From: SXOA01 sp046593355
GTDB taxonomy: Bacteria > Planctomycetota > Planctomycetia > Pirellulales > Pirellulaceae
Direction of reading: 5' to 3'
Length of the DNA stretch: 64,000 nucleotides
Assembly: GCA_046593355.1 (NCBI GenBank)
Contig: JBKJNY010000108.1
Coordinates: 7,960 to 71,959 of the forward strand
Shown here: positions 23,836 to 32,207 of the stretch, in pieces
How the letters are laid out: each line of letters opens with the position of its first letter
How positions within the stretch are numbered: position 1 is the stretch's first letter
The notes under the pieces: model-generated
The model's database searches: none
Told to the model about the DNA's origin: nothing
The model's input: only the letters and a program-made list of their open reading frames with translations
Translations under genes and position numbers: made by a program

Positions 23836-24741
23836 ATGCTGACAGCCTTCCGCCACACCCTGGAGATGATCCGGTTCAGCCATACGCTGTTCGCGCTCCC
23901 CTTTGCGCTGCTGGCAGCCGTGATGGCTTGGGCCACGCCGGCTGCGGATGGCACGCATCTCCCCTTCGAGCCGTGGCACCTGGCGGGAATCCTGGCCTGC
24001 ATGGTGGGAGCCAGAAGCGCGGCGATGGCCTTCAATCGGGTCGTGGACCGCAGGTTCGATGCGGAGAACCCCCGGACGAAAATGCGGCACCTGCCGGCAG
24101 GACTCTTGTCCGTGTCCAGCGTGCTGCTCTTCACGGCGGCTGCCAGCGGACTGTTCATCGCGGGCACGCTCCTCTTCCTGCCCAACTGGCTGCCGCTGGC
24201 GCTCGCGCTGCCGGTGCTCCTGTTTCTGCTGGGATACAGTTATGCCAAGAGGTTCACATCGCTGGCACATTTCTGGCTGGGGGTCGCATTGATGCTCGCG
24301 CCCGTTTGTGTTTGGATTGCCCTTCGCGGACAGCTTCTGCTCGCGCACCCGGCTGATGTTTTGCCGGCAGTCATCCTGGGGGGCGCGGTCCTGGCTTGGG
24401 TCGCCGGCTTTGACATCATCTATGCCTGCCAGGACGCCGACTTTGACCGCGGGGCCAGGCTCCGCAGCATTCCCGCGGCGCTCGGCGTGCTCGGGGCGCT
24501 GCGGCTGGCGGCGGTATGCCACCTGGTCACGCTCGGGCTCTTCGCCCTGTTGCCGCTGGCTTGTCCGCAGCTAGGCTGGATTTATGCGGCAGGGGTGGCA
24601 GCGGTCAGCGTATTGCTCCTCTATGAACACGCCCTGGTGAAGCCAAACGACTTGACACGAGTACACCTCGCCTTCTTCAATATCAATGTGGTGATTAGCA
24701 TGGGGTTGTTCATCGTCGGCACCATCGACCTGCTGACTTGA
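23836..24741 (+). CDS. UbiA-family prenyltransferase (4-hydroxybenzoate polyprenyltransferase-like; possible MqnP)
   Basis: 301 residues with about eight membrane helices. The first Asp-rich motif is NRVVDRRFDAENPRT near residue 62 and the second DIIYACQDADFDR near 196; they bind Mg2+-diphosphate of the prenyl donor. It attaches a polyprenyl chain to an aromatic acid in quinone synthesis at the inner membrane. In bacteria that use the futalosine menaquinone route this subfamily is MqnP, which would suit a planctomycete, but no neighbouring men/mqn genes confirm it. Confidence 0.88.
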   Translation: MLTAFRHTLEMIRFSHTLFALPFALLAAVMAWATPAADGTHLPFEPWHLAGILACMVGARSAAMAFNRVVDRRFDAENPRTKMRHLPAGLLSVSSVLLFTAAASGLFIAGTLLFLPNWLPLALALPVLLFLLGYSYAKRFTSLAHFWLGVALMLAPVCVWIALRGQLLLAHPADVLPAVILGGAVLAWVAGFDIIYACQDADFDRGARLRSIPAALGVLGALRLAAVCHLVTLGLFALLPLACPQLGWIYAAGVAAVSVLLLYEHALVKPNDLTRVHLAFFNINVVISMGLFIVGTIDLLT

Positions 24742-24744
24742 CAG

Positions 24745-24817
24745 GGGGTCGGGAGTCTTTGGCGTCAGTGGTTATCCATTTTTTAGTAGTCGTTGACGCC
24801 AAAGACTCTAGGGCCCC
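24745..24817. repeat. Palindromic repeat family A, copy 3 (decaying)
   Basis: Left arm 24745-24767 is intact (GGGGTCGGGAGTCTTTGGCG plus TCA). The right arm 24794-24817 is altered near its outer end (CTAGGGCCCC). It ends 35 nt before the ATG of the HEAT-repeat lipoprotein. Confidence 0.8.
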
Positions 24818-24852
24818 TTACGCCTCCTCTCCAACCGCAAGGACGCCGAATC

Positions 24853-25971
24853 ATGAAGCTCCAATTCCCGCTCTGTGCCGCCGCGCTAGTGGCCGCGCTC
24901 CTCGGTTGCGGAGGCAACAAGCCGGCACAGGTTCCCGCGAAGTCGGAGCCGGTTGCGAAAACGGAAAGTGGTTCGTCGTCGGCTGCTCCTGAGACGGAGC
25001 CAGAACCAGTCGTCAGCAAGGAAACCAAGCCCAAGGTCGTCCAAGGCCCACCGGAACCCGCGAAGCCGGTTGCCGATGACCTGCGCTCGCTCGCGGCTCG
25101 CCTCGTGGAAATGAGTCCGCAAGGCTCCTGGCGCATCAACGAAACAGCCGCTCTCGAGCTCGAAAAGCTGGGGGACGGTGCGCAGTCGGACCTGATCGCG
25201 CTCCTCGGCGACGCCCGGCCTGAAGCGCGCCGCGGAGCCGCCTTTTATCTGCTGGCGAAATTCAATCCCAGCGATACGAAGCAGGTCGCCGGCTATACCG
25301 GGCTCCTCGATGACAAGGAGCCGTTTCTCCGCAGCCTCGGCTTGCAGGCCGTTCGCAAGATGCAGAAAACCGACCAGGCCGCCGCAGTTCCGCGATTGTC
25401 CAAGATGTTGGCCCCCCAACAAGAGCCCAGCGCCGACAATCGAGCGACACTCGCCCGCCTTCTGGGAAGCCTGAAGCAAGCGGCGGCTCCAGCGTTAGAG
25501 GCGCTATCGTCGGGAGCGAAAGAGGATGAAAGCCCAAGGGTCCGCGGTGCGTATCTGGTGGCCATTTCGCAGATTGCCCCGCCGGAGCAATCCTTACCCG
25601 CGTTCCGCCAGGGTTTGGGCGACCCGGATGCCGCCGTCCGTTTGGTTGCCGCCGCTCGCCTGCGGCAGTTGGCAAAGGATGCCGCTCCCGCCGCGGAAGA
25701 CCTGGCCCAAGCTCTCGAAGATGCGGACGCCAGTGTGCGCGAAGCCGCGGCCGAAGCCCTCGTCCAGATCGGCCCCGCCGCCGTCGAGCCGCTCAGCCAG
25801 CATGTTGATTCCAAGAACGCTCCCACCCGCCAACTGGCCATCGCCTGCCTCGGCAAGCTCGGCCCCGCGGCAAAGTCGACGCTTCCGCAGGTGGAGAAGC
25901 ATCTGGCGGATGAAGACCCCGAAGTGCAAAGGATTGCCGAAGCCGTCGTCAGAATTCTCAAGGGTTCCTAA
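24853..25971 (+). CDS. HEAT-repeat lipoprotein
   Basis: 372 residues from ATG 24853, chosen because it opens a lipoprotein signal (MKLQFPLCAAALVAALLGC, acyl-Cys at residue 19) and is preceded by AAGGA. The upstream in-frame start at 24793 lies inside the family A repeat. A charged Lys/Glu/Pro-rich linker to about residue 75 is followed by HEAT/PBS-lyase-type repeats, such as LIALLGDARPEARRGAAFYL and LAQALEDADASVREAAAEAL, to the end. It is likely an envelope scaffold for protein contacts; no enzyme motif. Confidence 0.85.
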   Translation: MKLQFPLCAAALVAALLGCGGNKPAQVPAKSEPVAKTESGSSSAAPETEPEPVVSKETKPKVVQGPPEPAKPVADDLRSLAARLVEMSPQGSWRINETAALELEKLGDGAQSDLIALLGDARPEARRGAAFYLLAKFNPSDTKQVAGYTGLLDDKEPFLRSLGLQAVRKMQKTDQAAAVPRLSKMLAPQQEPSADNRATLARLLGSLKQAAAPALEALSSGAKEDESPRVRGAYLVAISQIAPPEQSLPAFRQGLGDPDAAVRLVAAARLRQLAKDAAPAAEDLAQALEDADASVREAAAEALVQIGPAAVEPLSQHVDSKNAPTRQLAIACLGKLGPAAKSTLPQVEKHLADEDPEVQRIAEAVVRILKGS

Positions 25972-26035
25972 AACTCCCTCTCCCTTTGGGAGAGGGCTGG
26001 GGTGAGGGTCTTGGGGCCGACTTCGCTCTGCCGGA

Positions 26036-26117
26036 CACAAGCCTGAAGCGCAAGCGAAGGAAAGCGACGAGTACTCGACGATACCGCGATTTCCTTCGCT
26101 TGCGCTTCAGGCTTGTG
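26036..26117. repeat. Palindromic repeat family C, copy 1, between convergent genes
   Basis: Perfect 28-bp arms (26036-26063 with 26090-26117; core AAGCCTGAAGCGCAAGCGAA) around 26 nt. It lies between convergent genes ending at 25971 and 26123, where it could also act as a transcription barrier. Just before it, 25976-26010 carries a CTCCCTCTCCC/GGGAGAGGG-type hairpin common in bacterial intergenic DNA. Confidence 0.88.
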
Positions 26118-26122
26118 CGTGC

Positions 26123-26482
26123 CTACCACTGAAAGTCGCGCAAGGGCCGATACACGACGTACAACATGACCAGATAAAACATCCCGAAGACGATGCCGGT
26201 CCAGAGGAGAAGCAAGACCGTCCAAAAGACCTTGGACAAGGGACTGAATCCACGGCTCAACCACAGAATCGGCAGGCCGAGAAATAGGGTCACGAAGAAC
26301 AGCATTCCCAGAACGAGCCAAGGGCTGTCCGACATCTCCCTCAGTTTCGCCCGCAGCGAAGGGGCGGGAGCATCCACAACAGCCGCTTCGATGGGCTGCT
26401 GCGAAGCAGGCGGAGTGTGCGGGGTCGGGGCCATGCTGAATTGTGCTGCGGCGGCGCTACCAGGAAAAGTAGGCAGTTTCAT
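26123..26482 (-). CDS. Small membrane protein, two helices
   Basis: 119 residues from ATG 26482. Pro/Ala-rich N-terminus, then two hydrophobic helices (PWLVLGMLFFVTLFLGLPIL and FWTVLLLLWTGIVFGMFYLV) and a short basic tail ending RPLRDFQW. No family recognised. Divergent from the next gene, with repeat family D filling most of the 65-nt gap between the starts. Confidence 0.7.
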   Translation of the reverse strand: MKLPTFPGSAAAAQFSMAPTPHTPPASQQPIEAAVVDAPAPSLRAKLREMSDSPWLVLGMLFFVTLFLGLPILWLSRGFSPLSKVFWTVLLLLWTGIVFGMFYLVMLYVVYRPLRDFQW

Positions 26483-26484
26483 TA

Positions 26485-26538
26485 GTAGCCCGCACACTCC
26501 GTGTGCGGGAGTGTCCGCTCACGGAGTGAGCGGACTAC
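26485..26538. repeat. Palindromic repeat family D, copy 2 (inverted)
   Basis: Reverse-complement orientation of the 21664 copy: GCACACTCCGTGTGC and CCGCTC...GAGCGG hairpins within GTAGCC/GGACTAC ends. It lies between divergent starts (26482 and 26548), so it forms the 5' leader of both genes. Confidence 0.85.
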
Positions 26539-26547
26539 AATGTAGGT

Positions 26548-27030
26548 ATGGAAGCGTCCGTTAAAACCATTCATTCTCCACTCCGGATTCGCGTCGCGCC
26601 GGAAGAGGTGACGGTCCGCTACTGGGGACTTCGCGACGATCCGCTGGGCACCTGGCTGCGGGTGATTCTGGGCGCAGGCGCTAGTGCGGCCGTTGGCAAA
26701 TTCCTCGGAAACGAAGCATGGGGCTGGGGGACACTGGCTCTGATGCTCATCACGCTCTGGCGGAGCATGATTCCGCTGCGATTTGAAATCAGCCCGCACG
26801 GCATCACGCAGATTGTGCTCGGCCGGCGGACCCGTATACTTTGGACTTCCATCCTCAATTACCAGGTCCATTCCCGTGGCGTGCTGCTCCTACCCGATGC
26901 CGCGGTAACTCCCCTCTCGCCCCTGCGCGGCTTGTTCCTGCCTTGGGGCTCGCACAAGGAACGAGTGCTCGCCAATATTGAATACTATCTCGCCTCCTGG
27001 ACTGCTTCACAGACAACTACTTCCCGTTGA
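26548..27030 (+). CDS. Membrane-associated PH-like domain protein, unknown
   Basis: 160 residues. Starts with strands RIRVAPEEVTVRYWGL, has one or two short hydrophobic helices (SAAVGKFLGN, WGTLALMLITLWRSMIPL), then a beta-rich part FEISPHGITQIVLGRRTRILWTSI that looks like the bacterial PH fold (YcxB/bPH type). The stop codon is provided by palindromic repeat family B copy 2, which begins at 27026, so the last residues are repeat-encoded. Function unknown. Confidence 0.65.
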   Translation: MEASVKTIHSPLRIRVAPEEVTVRYWGLRDDPLGTWLRVILGAGASAAVGKFLGNEAWGWGTLALMLITLWRSMIPLRFEISPHGITQIVLGRRTRILWTSILNYQVHSRGVLLLPDAAVTPLSPLRGLFLPWGSHKERVLANIEYYLASWTASQTTTSR

Positions 27031-27111
27031 AAAAAGGGTCAGGCACGTCGCCGCAACATTTTCTCATTCGCAATGAGTTTTCGTGGCTCCGAGCCAGACC
27101 CCTTTTTCAAC
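27026..27111. repeat. Palindromic repeat family B, copy 2
   Basis: Arms GTTGAAAAAAGGGTC and GACCCCTTTTTCAAC, inner CAGGCACGTCGCCG and TGGCTCCGAGCCAGA; inverted relative to the 8036 copy. It contains the stop codon of the 26548 gene and ends 24 nt before the prolyl oligopeptidase start. Confidence 0.88.
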
Positions 27112-27135
27112 CCAGCCCACAACCTCACGCTAACG

Positions 27136-29343
27136 ATGCAATCCTCCATCAAGCCCGCCCTGCTGGCCTTTGCTATGCTGGCCTGTCCCGCTCTCGCCGG
27201 CAATCGCTTCTTTCGCCGCTGGCAAGAGCCGCGATTGTCTCGCAATCCGTCAGCCGGACAGGTTCCCGTCCAGCTCGTTTCCACTCCCGCTCCCACAAAG
27301 CCCATGTATCCGGCCACGCGCAAATCCGATCACGTCGACGAATACCACGGCACCAAAGTCCCTGATCCCTACCGCTGGCTCGAAGATCCCGATAGCGAGG
27401 AAACCAAGGCCTGGGTCCAAGCCCAAAACAAGGTGACCTTCGGCTATTTGGAACAGTTGCCGGCCCGAGAGCAGTTCCGCCAGCGGCTGACGAAACTCTG
27501 GAATTACGAGCGCTTCGGCCTGCCTATCAAGCGTCAGGGGCGCTACTTTTACTCCCGCAACAGCGGCCTGGAAAACCAGAATGCCGTGTATGTGGTGGAG
27601 GGGCTCGCCGCCCAGCCGCGGCTTTTGCTGGATCCCAACACGCTGTCGAAGGACGGCACCGTCGCGCTGGCGAATTGGGTGGCCAGCGACGACGGCAAGC
27701 TCTTCGCCTACTCTCTCGCTCACGCCGGCTCGGATTGGAATGAATGGAAGGTCCTCGACGTCGACACCGGCCGCAATCTTCCCGACCATCTGCAATGGGT
27801 CAAGTTCAGCTCCGTCTCCTGGACCCCCGACGGCCGCGGCTTCTTCTACAGCCGCTATGACGAACCGAAGGCGAGTGAAACCTTCACGGGCCAAAACTAC
27901 TACCAGAAGCTCTACTTCCACAAACTGGGGGACGAGCAGGCCAAGGACACGCTGATCTATGAACGCAAGGACGAAAAGGAATGGGGCTTTGGCGGCGAAG
28001 TGACCGAGGACGGCCGCTATCTGGTTATCAGCGTTTGGCGGGGCACGGAGCGGAAGAACCAGGTCTTCTATAAAGACTTGCAAAAGTCCGATGCGAACGT
28101 CGTCGAGCTCCTCTCCGGCTTTGAGGCTGAATATAACTTCATCGGCAGTCACGGATCAATCTTTTACCTGGTGACCGACAAGGACGCTCCGCTACGGCGG
28201 CTCATCGCACTTGATGTCTCCGCGGAGAAGCAACAGACACAAGAAATCATTCCGGAGGCGAAGCACGTCTTGCAGTCCGTCAGCCTCATCGGCGGGCACT
28301 TCATCGCCCACTATCTGCAGGATGCCTGCAGCGCGGTGAAGGTCCATGACCTGGCCGGAAAGCACGTCCGCGATGTGGACCTGCCCGCGCTCGGCTCCGC
28401 CAGCGGCTTCGGCGGACGACATGACGACAAGGAGACGTTTTATTCCTTCACGAACTACACCACCCCAGGCAGCATCTATCGCTACGATGTGGCAACCGGC
28501 AAGAGCACCCTCTTCCGCGAGCCGAAAGTTGATTTCGACCCGTCCCAGTTTGAGGCCAAGCAGGTCTTCTACACCAGTCGTGACGGCACCAAGGTGCCGC
28601 TCATGATTGTGGCGAAGAAAGGCGTCAACTTGGACGGCAATAACCCCACCATCCTGTACGGCTACGGCGGCTTTGATATCGCCCAGCGGCCTGGCTTTTC
28701 CGTCAGCACGTTGGCTTGGGTGGAGTCCGGCGGCATCTACGCGGCGGCCAACCTCCGCGGCGGCGGCGAGTACGGCCGCGCCTGGCACGAGGCCGGCATG
28801 CTCAAGAACAAGCAGAACGTTTTTGATGACTTTATCGCTGCCGCCCAGTGGCTGATCGATCAAAAATACACCGCCCCGCAGCGCCTTGGCATTCGCGGCG
28901 GCAGCAACGGCGGCTTGCTTGTCGGAGCTGCCATGACGCAGCGGCCGGAGCTGTTTGGCGCGGCAGTCCCGGCTGTCGGCGTGCTCGACATGCTCCGCTT
29001 CCACAAATTCACCATCGGCTGGGCCTGGGTCAATGAATATGGCAGTGCCGATAGCGCCGAGCAGTTCCCCACGCTGCTGGCCTACTCTCCGCTGCACCAA
29101 CTGAAGCAGGGCACGAAATATCCCCCCACGCTCATCACCACCGGCGACCACGATGACCGGGTCGTCCCCGCCCACAGCTTCAAATTCGCAGCCAAGCTGC
29201 AAGCCGCTCACACGGGCGACGCTCCCGTTCTCATCCGCATCGAAACTCGCGCCGGCCACGGCGCGGGCAAGCCCACCACCAAGCTCATCGAGGAAGCGGC
29301 CGACGTGCTGGCGTTTTTGAAAGCGACGGTCGGCAAACCGTGA
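27136..29343 (+). CDS. Exported prolyl oligopeptidase (S9A family)
   Basis: 735 residues from ATG 27136 with a signal peptide (SSIKPALLAFAMLACPALAG). The start at 27073 lies in repeat family B and is rejected. After KSDHVDEYHGTKVPDPYRWLED, typical of the family, comes a seven-bladed propeller region and an alpha/beta-hydrolase domain. Catalytic Ser590 is in GIRGGSNGGLLVGA, Asp in TTGDHDDRVVP and His in RAGHGAGKPTTK. It cleaves short Pro-containing peptides, here in the periplasm or outside. Confidence 0.95.
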   Translation: MQSSIKPALLAFAMLACPALAGNRFFRRWQEPRLSRNPSAGQVPVQLVSTPAPTKPMYPATRKSDHVDEYHGTKVPDPYRWLEDPDSEETKAWVQAQNKVTFGYLEQLPAREQFRQRLTKLWNYERFGLPIKRQGRYFYSRNSGLENQNAVYVVEGLAAQPRLLLDPNTLSKDGTVALANWVASDDGKLFAYSLAHAGSDWNEWKVLDVDTGRNLPDHLQWVKFSSVSWTPDGRGFFYSRYDEPKASETFTGQNYYQKLYFHKLGDEQAKDTLIYERKDEKEWGFGGEVTEDGRYLVISVWRGTERKNQVFYKDLQKSDANVVELLSGFEAEYNFIGSHGSIFYLVTDKDAPLRRLIALDVSAEKQQTQEIIPEAKHVLQSVSLIGGHFIAHYLQDACSAVKVHDLAGKHVRDVDLPALGSASGFGGRHDDKETFYSFTNYTTPGSIYRYDVATGKSTLFREPKVDFDPSQFEAKQVFYTSRDGTKVPLMIVAKKGVNLDGNNPTILYGYGGFDIAQRPGFSVSTLAWVESGGIYAAANLRGGGEYGRAWHEAGMLKNKQNVFDDFIAAAQWLIDQKYTAPQRLGIRGGSNGGLLVGAAMTQRPELFGAAVPAVGVLDMLRFHKFTIGWAWVNEYGSADSAEQFPTLLAYSPLHQLKQGTKYPPTLITTGDHDDRVVPAHSFKFAAKLQAAHTGDAPVLIRIETRAGHGAGKPTTKLIEEAADVLAFLKATVGKP

Positions 29344-29371
29344 TGCGGCGGCGAAGGGGTCGGACAGCGCC

Positions 29372-29443
29372 GGGGTCGGGAGTCATTGGCGTCCCAGCAA
29401 TCTCCACTGCCCTAAGACTCGTTCGCCAATGACTCCCGTCCCC
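29372..29443. repeat. Palindromic repeat family A, copy 4, with compensatory change
   Basis: Arms 29372-29391 and 29424-29443 pair at 19 of 20. Both arms carry CATTGG/CCAATG where other copies have CTTTGG/CCAAAG, so one base pair is changed on both sides. Located 29 nt after the S9 peptidase stop. Confidence 0.88.
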
Positions 29444-29529
29444 CTGACTCCGCCCGCCGGTCGACGCAGCCTTATGCGCGACCAGCGGCGCGCCAGCCAG
29501 GCCAGCCGCAGCCGACGTTCCAGCCGAGA

Positions 29530-29598
29530 GGGTCGGGAGTCTTTGGCTGCCGCGTTGAATCGGATAGAAACTTGTTCGGTGCCAAAGACTCCCGACCC
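29530..29598. repeat. Palindromic repeat family A, copy 5
   Basis: Perfect 18-bp arms (29530-29547 with 29581-29598) around 33 nt, only 86 nt from copy 4 and 12 nt from the stop codon of the convergent signal peptidase gene. The tandem placement of two copies between convergent genes is notable. Confidence 0.88.
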
Positions 29599-29610
29599 CG
29601 GTGCTTTGAG

Positions 29611-30966
29611 CTAGCGCCCAGTGGCGATGACTTTCCCCAGGATGGAGTTCCCAGGAACTCCGATGCCGTCCCAGTGCCGGCTGTCGATGGAAACGGGCGA
29701 GTTGTCCCCCAGCAGGAAAAACTCATCATCCGCGAGCGGAGCGTCGGCCTGCCAGTCACCGCCGAGACGATTAGGGCTGAGGTGATAAATGTCTCGCCGG
29801 ACCTGAAGGTGCGAGACTTCCAGCGGACCGCCGTAAGCGCCGATTTGCAGCAGGGACGTGCCGCCCGGAGCAATCTGTCGGTCGCCGGGGACTGGCATGC
29901 CGGGAACCGGCATTTCTTCGTACCCGAACGTGGCCACGAGGTGGCGGTTGTAGGCAAACAGAAACCTCCCGTCGCAGAGGGCGGCTTCCAAGGTAAACTC
30001 GCGTGCTGACCGGGGAAGATTGTCAGTGACGATGGTCGAGCCGTTTTTCAGGACCAGAAATCGCCTCGAATCGAGTTGCAGGTGAAGCGTAATTTTGTGA
30101 GGCGGGTCCTGCATGGTGAGAATGAAATCGCCGCTTTCGGCCTGGACGTGGCAGCGGAGCAATAGGTCGCGCACGGGGTTGAGCCCGCGAGTTTCTGCTT
30201 GATTGTAGCTGTCGTTGTCTTGAATCGTGGCCGCTGCGGTGCGGGGCGCGGGGCTGGCGCTCGCGTGCCAATGCTCATAGGCAAGCCACTGAGCTTCCTC
30301 CCGGCCTGCTGCCGGCAGGAAGCGAAAGCCGTCGCTCGTCGCCCGCCAGTCCGAGTCATTCGGTTCGGTCGGCAGCCAGCGCTCGTTGGTCGGCAAACCG
30401 CGCGGCAGAAAGTCGCTATCATGCACGAGGAGGCTGACTTCCCTCAATTCCTTCATGGATTTGCGGACGGCCTTTCCATCCGCCAGCAAATCGCCGTTGC
30501 GAACGCCGGGACGCTCCAGCGGCAGGGCGGCAATCCGCTTCACGGCGAAGGGACTGGCCGTTTTATCGGGCGGCAGCGGGTCGATGAGCATGACCATGTC
30601 GCCGCGCCGGGGAGCGGTCCAGAGATAGGGCCACGTATCGACCAGAACTCGGTCGCCGCGGCGGAGGTCTTCGTCCCGCAGCTCATTCTCGCGAAAACCG
30701 CAGTTGGGGCAGACGGCGCGGCGGTCATCCGGGTAGTCGTCGGCGTCACAGCGAAAGGTAATGCCGCAGTCGCTGCAAGTGACGCGGAAGTGGTTGCCGT
30801 AGAGGGTTTCGGCCATGGAAGGGCCGTCAATACGGATGGTCCGCACCAGCCCCTTGATGCACCCCAGCCGAATGAGCGCCGGCGCGAGCACCGCCGCCAT
30901 CAGCAGCATCACCGACAGCCGAAGGCGGCTGAGAGGGTCGGTGAGAATGAGCTGGCGTTGCGGCAT
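29611..30966 (-). CDS. Signal peptidase I-like protein with zinc ribbon and large insert
   Basis: 451 residues from ATG 30966. An N-terminal membrane helix (about 17-33) precedes box B IDGPSMAETL with nucleophile Ser50. A zinc ribbon is inserted at about 64-88 (CSDCG...CPNCG). The general base Lys is in box D (FAVKRIAALP) and box E is GDNSPVSIDSRHWDG near the C-terminus. Between D and E sit about 270 extra residues with a beta-sandwich look (DFILTMQDPPHKITLHLQLD...), far beyond the ordinary 250-320 residue enzyme. Catalytic residues are all present, so it should remove Sec signal peptides at the periplasmic face; the insert may shape substrate choice. Confidence 0.9.
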   Translation of the reverse strand: MPQRQLILTDPLSRLRLSVMLLMAAVLAPALIRLGCIKGLVRTIRIDGPSMAETLYGNHFRVTCSDCGITFRCDADDYPDDRRAVCPNCGFRENELRDEDLRRGDRVLVDTWPYLWTAPRRGDMVMLIDPLPPDKTASPFAVKRIAALPLERPGVRNGDLLADGKAVRKSMKELREVSLLVHDSDFLPRGLPTNERWLPTEPNDSDWRATSDGFRFLPAAGREEAQWLAYEHWHASASPAPRTAAATIQDNDSYNQAETRGLNPVRDLLLRCHVQAESGDFILTMQDPPHKITLHLQLDSRRFLVLKNGSTIVTDNLPRSAREFTLEAALCDGRFLFAYNRHLVATFGYEEMPVPGMPVPGDRQIAPGGTSLLQIGAYGGPLEVSHLQVRRDIYHLSPNRLGGDWQADAPLADDEFFLLGDNSPVSIDSRHWDGIGVPGNSILGKVIATGR

Positions 30967-31026
30967 GTGTGAGCTAGAGTTGCAACGGTCCAACGCTCGG
31001 GGTTCAAAGTTCAAGGTTGGAAGGTT

Positions 31027-32112
31027 ATGGTTGCCAGGATTCTACTCGCTGTGCCCGGATTAGTCGTTGCGATTCTCGCGGTTATGCCGGGAAACGTCGC
31101 CATCGCCCAGCAGGCGTTCAAGCTGCAGCTTGCTGGCCGGTGGGTCGAAGGAACGCCACTGGTGGCAACGGAGAAGCAGGTCTTCTTGCTCGCGCGGGAC
31201 GGGAAGATGTGGGAATTCGCCCCGTCGGAGGCGAAAAGTTACAGCAAATCAAGCGACACGTTTTACGCGTATTCGCAAGCCGAGATGCGCGGCCAGCTCA
31301 TGCGGGAATTCGGCAGCAAGTTTGAGGTCTCTGGCAGTGGACATTACCTGGTGGTCCATCCAGCGGGGCAGAAGGATCTGTGGGCGCCGCGATTTGAAGA
31401 ACTCTACCGTTCCTTCGTCCACTACTTCAACACCCGCGCGTTTCGTCCCAGTGAGCCTCGCTTTCCGATGGTGGCCGTCGTCTATCCCCGGCAGGCGGAT
31501 TTTCAGCGGGCGGCGACGGCGGACGGCTCCATGAATGTTCAGAACATGCTGGGGTATTACTCGCCGAAGTCCAACCGCATCGCTCTGTTTGACGTGACTG
31601 CCGGCCGGACCGGGCTCGACTGGTCGACCAACGCCGACACCATCATCCACGAGGCGACGCACCAGATGGCGTTCAATGCCGGCATGCACAATCGCTTTGG
31701 GCAGTCGCCACTGTGGGTCTGTGAAGGGCTGGCGACGATGTTTGAAGCCCGCGGCGTCTGGAACGGCCGCGTCCATCAAAACCAGGCGGACCGCGTGAAC
31801 CGCATCCAGCTCGCGGCTTTCCGCCACTATCAGCCGCGGCGGAGCTCGAACGCGATTGCCGAGACCGTAAGCTCCGACAGGGCATTCAACAATGACACCG
31901 AAGCGGCCTATGCCGAAGCCTGGGTACTCTCCTTCTTCCTCAGCGAGCAAGAGCCGCGGAAGTACGTGCAGTACTTGTCGAAAACCGCAGCCGTCAAGGA
32001 CTTCACGCTGTACCCCGGCCCCCAGCGGCTGAAAGACTTCACCGACATTTTTGGCGGCAACTTCGGCCTGCTCGAAGCCCGCATGAAGCGGTTTATCGGG
32101 GAGCTGAAGTAG
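31027..32112 (+). CDS. Exported DUF1570 zinc peptidase-like protein
   Basis: 361 residues with a signal peptide (ARILLAVPGLVVAILAVMPG, cleavage near AIAQ). An N-terminal SH3-like or SHD1-like strand set (LQLAGRWVEGTPLV...YSKSSDTFYAYSQ) precedes the gluzincin site HEATHQMAFNAG (His208, Glu209, His212) with WVCEGLATMFE supplying the downstream Glu. This is the DUF1570 arrangement common in planctomycetes. Probably a periplasmic peptidase. Divergent from the signal peptidase gene by 60 nt. Confidence 0.88.
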   Translation: MVARILLAVPGLVVAILAVMPGNVAIAQQAFKLQLAGRWVEGTPLVATEKQVFLLARDGKMWEFAPSEAKSYSKSSDTFYAYSQAEMRGQLMREFGSKFEVSGSGHYLVVHPAGQKDLWAPRFEELYRSFVHYFNTRAFRPSEPRFPMVAVVYPRQADFQRAATADGSMNVQNMLGYYSPKSNRIALFDVTAGRTGLDWSTNADTIIHEATHQMAFNAGMHNRFGQSPLWVCEGLATMFEARGVWNGRVHQNQADRVNRIQLAAFRHYQPRRSSNAIAETVSSDRAFNNDTEAAYAEAWVLSFFLSEQEPRKYVQYLSKTAAVKDFTLYPGPQRLKDFTDIFGGNFGLLEARMKRFIGELK

Positions 32113-32124
32113 GCGGAACATATG

Positions 32125-32203
32125 ACAAAAGCCTGAAGCGCAAGCGAAGGACAGCGTTTTTTCTTGTGCGATGCTGTCCTTCGCTTGCGCTTCAGGCTTG
32201 TGT
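32125..32203. repeat. Palindromic repeat family C, copy 2, between convergent genes
   Basis: 31-bp arms (32125-32155 with 32173-32203), one mismatch, 17-nt loop containing TTTTTT. As with copy 1 it lies exactly between convergent genes (ending 32112 and 32208), filling nearly the whole gap. Confidence 0.9.
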
Positions 32204-32207
32204 TGCC

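Noticed and set aside
27073..27135. Upstream start of the prolyl oligopeptidase
   Set aside because: The extra codons lie in repeat family B; the ATG at 27136 begins a proper signal peptide.
14578..29598. Repeat family A as a CRISPR array
   Set aside because: Copies are palindromes spread over 15 kb between genes, not regularly spaced direct repeats with unique spacers, and no cas genes are present.
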